NCBI GenBank assembly: GCA_934464775.1
Contig: CAKSKG010000001.1
Span: forward strand, 62,001 to 126,000
Source of the DNA: an uncultured Oscillospiraceae bacterium
GTDB lineage: Bacteria > Bacillota > Clostridia > Oscillospirales > Ruminococcaceae
Direction of reading: 5' to 3'
Length of the DNA: 64,000 bases
A program made the translations under genes and the position numbers. Position 1 is the stretch's first letter; each line of letters begins with the position of its first letter. This document shows, one piece after another, positions 63,262-64,000 of this stretch. Below the pieces are notes generated by a model. It saw only the letters and a program-made list of their open reading frames with translations, made no database searches and had not been told where the DNA came from.

Positions 63262-63403
63262 GCGGCATTTTTGTAAAATTTACACAAAAATGCATTTATC
63301 TGTTGATTTTTGAGGTCAATAGACAAAACGACAATAAAAGCTATGATTTATTCATCTTTATTTGTTGTATTTAACAAACATCTATTTACAGACACACAAC
63401 ATA

Positions 63404-63431
63404 TTGACATTTTGGCAGAATATGATACAAT
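63404..63431 (+). promoter_or_regulatory. nrdD promoter
   Basis: TTGACA (63404-63409), 16 bp, TACAAT (63426-63431). The -10 is overlapped by the first NrdR box. Confidence 0.7.
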
Positions 63432-63471
63432 ATATAGTAGTCAAAACAAAATACACACCGATATATAGAAA
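63425..63471. promoter_or_regulatory. Paired NrdR boxes upstream of nrdD
   Basis: ATACAATATATAGTAG (63425-63440) and CACCGATATATAGAAA (63456-63471) share the ATATATAG core of the NrdR box (ACACWATATATWGTGT) and are spaced exactly 31 bp, three helical turns, as in known NrdR-regulated reductase promoters. The first covers the -10, so repression by occlusion is expected. Confidence 0.65.
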
Positions 63472-63576
63472 CACATATCCGTGTAAAAACAAAGTAATAT
63501 CCTAAAAAAATACAAATGCGTGCAGATGTCAGGAAACCGCTTTGCATGGAACGGGTCAAAAGCTGCACAAACGCTG

Positions 63577-63603
63577 CCTGTATATTTTCAAACGGTATAC
63601 AGG
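63577..63603 (+). promoter_or_regulatory. Hairpin in the nrdD leader
   Basis: CCTGTATA (63577-63584) pairs perfectly with TATACAGG (63596-63603) in the ~250-nt untranslated leader. No known riboswitch is recognised in the leader. Confidence 0.4.
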
Positions 63604-63685
63604 TTCATTTTATGCTTTGACAATGAAATTTTCGGTATATCCGTTATTTATATATTATTTCAGGGAAAAGAAAGGGATTGATTAC

Positions 63686-64000
63686 ATGAAGATCATCAAG
63701 CGAAGCGGAACAGAGGAAGAATTCAATATAGAAAAGATCCGCAACGCTGTAATCAAGGCAAACAACAGCGTAAAGGAAACCGAGCGCCTTGATTTTGAGC
63801 AGATAAACAGTATCTGCGTTAACGTTGAAGCTATCTGCGAGGGTCTGAGCCGTGCTGCCGGCGTCGAAGAGATACAGGATATGGTGGAGATGCAGATAAT
63901 GCAGCATGACGCCTATCCCGTCGCAAAGAATTATATCACCTACCGCTATCAGCGTGCTCTTGTAAGAAAGACAAACTCCACCGATGAGCAGATACTCAGC
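63686..64000 (+). CDS. nrdD: Anaerobic ribonucleoside-triphosphate reductase, N-terminal part
   Basis: The first 105 codons are present; the gene continues beyond the window. MKIIKRSGTEEEFNIEKIRNAV begins an ATP-cone, the allosteric nucleotide-binding domain at the N-terminus of class III (glycyl-radical) reductases, and ITYRYQRALVRKTNS leads towards the catalytic domain. It makes dNTPs under anaerobic conditions. The paired NrdR boxes support the call. RBS AAAGGG is 10 nt before ATG. A class II enzyme with an ATP-cone cannot be fully excluded from this fragment. Confidence 0.8.
   Translation, partial: MKIIKRSGTEEEFNIEKIRNAVIKANNSVKETERLDFEQINSICVNVEAICEGLSRAAGVEEIQDMVEMQIMQHDAYPVAKNYITYRYQRALVRKTNSTDEQILS

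Overview
The window looks like a chromosomal segment of an anaerobic, low-to-moderate GC Firmicute, most likely a Ruminococcus-like member of the Oscillospiraceae. This is an inference from four signs: the Clostridia-type gene order (sepF-ylmH-divIVA-ileS-lspA-rluD; miaB-ylbF-mutS-mutL-miaA-hfq; spoVB-like-mazG-hup-rqcP), an oxygen-independent class III ribonucleotide reductase, carbohydrate ABC importers without their own ATPase, and secreted proteins with long Ala/Thr/Asp/Glu linkers. There is no prophage, no CRISPR array, and no tRNA or rRNA gene that I can recognise. Most genes are housekeeping.

Layout. 1-3.9 kb (+): obg GTPase, a NUDIX hydrolase, Mini-RNase III, a metallo-beta-lactamase-fold protein that has lost its metal ligands, and yebC. 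3.9-5.1 kb: no gene. A perfect consensus promoter reads into about 680 bp of nested inverted repeats, a candidate large structured RNA or palindromic mobile element. 5.1-9.3 kb (+): ECF sigma factor, membrane partner (probable anti-sigma), VWA lipoprotein, then an abundant secreted protein with its own promoter. 9.6-17.9 kb (+): a carbohydrate importer (two permeases and a binding protein) with a structured leader, followed by a YesL protein and a large GHL10-like/amidase cell-wall enzyme. 18-19.5 kb: MATE transporter. 19.6-25.7 kb (-): a choline-binding-repeat protein and a 1690-residue LRR/FN3 surface protein. 26-28.2 kb (+): GT2, GtrA and SDR genes for lipid-linked sugar modification.

28.3-47 kb (-): a long co-directional block holding split transketolase, rluD, lspA, ileS, divIVA, ylmH, sepF, yggS, an HlyD-like adaptor, hfq, miaA, mutL, mutS, ylbF and miaB. 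47.2 kb: EcsC-family gene (+). 48-53.4 kb (-): acetyltransferase, tsaB, tsaE, GNAT, thrB, hom and an ACT regulator. 53.7-58.4 kb (-): a second carbohydrate importer led by its own LacI-family repressor. 58.7-59 kb: a 56-residue protein gene (+) and a promoter-terminator pair that predicts a ~97-nt sRNA. 59-62.2 kb (-): rqcP, hup, mazG and a SpoVB-like flippase. 62.4 kb to the end (+): a membrane protein, then nrdD, which runs off the window behind paired NrdR boxes.

Items I consider most worth attention: the structured region at 4.08-4.76 kb; a ~45-bp Shine-Dalgarno-plus-hairpin module found at both obg and the hlyD-like gene; two MITE-like families, each with a long and a short copy, two of which sit exactly on TAA stop codons inside the miaB-mutL operon; the sRNA candidate near 58.9 kb; and the degenerate MBL-fold protein.
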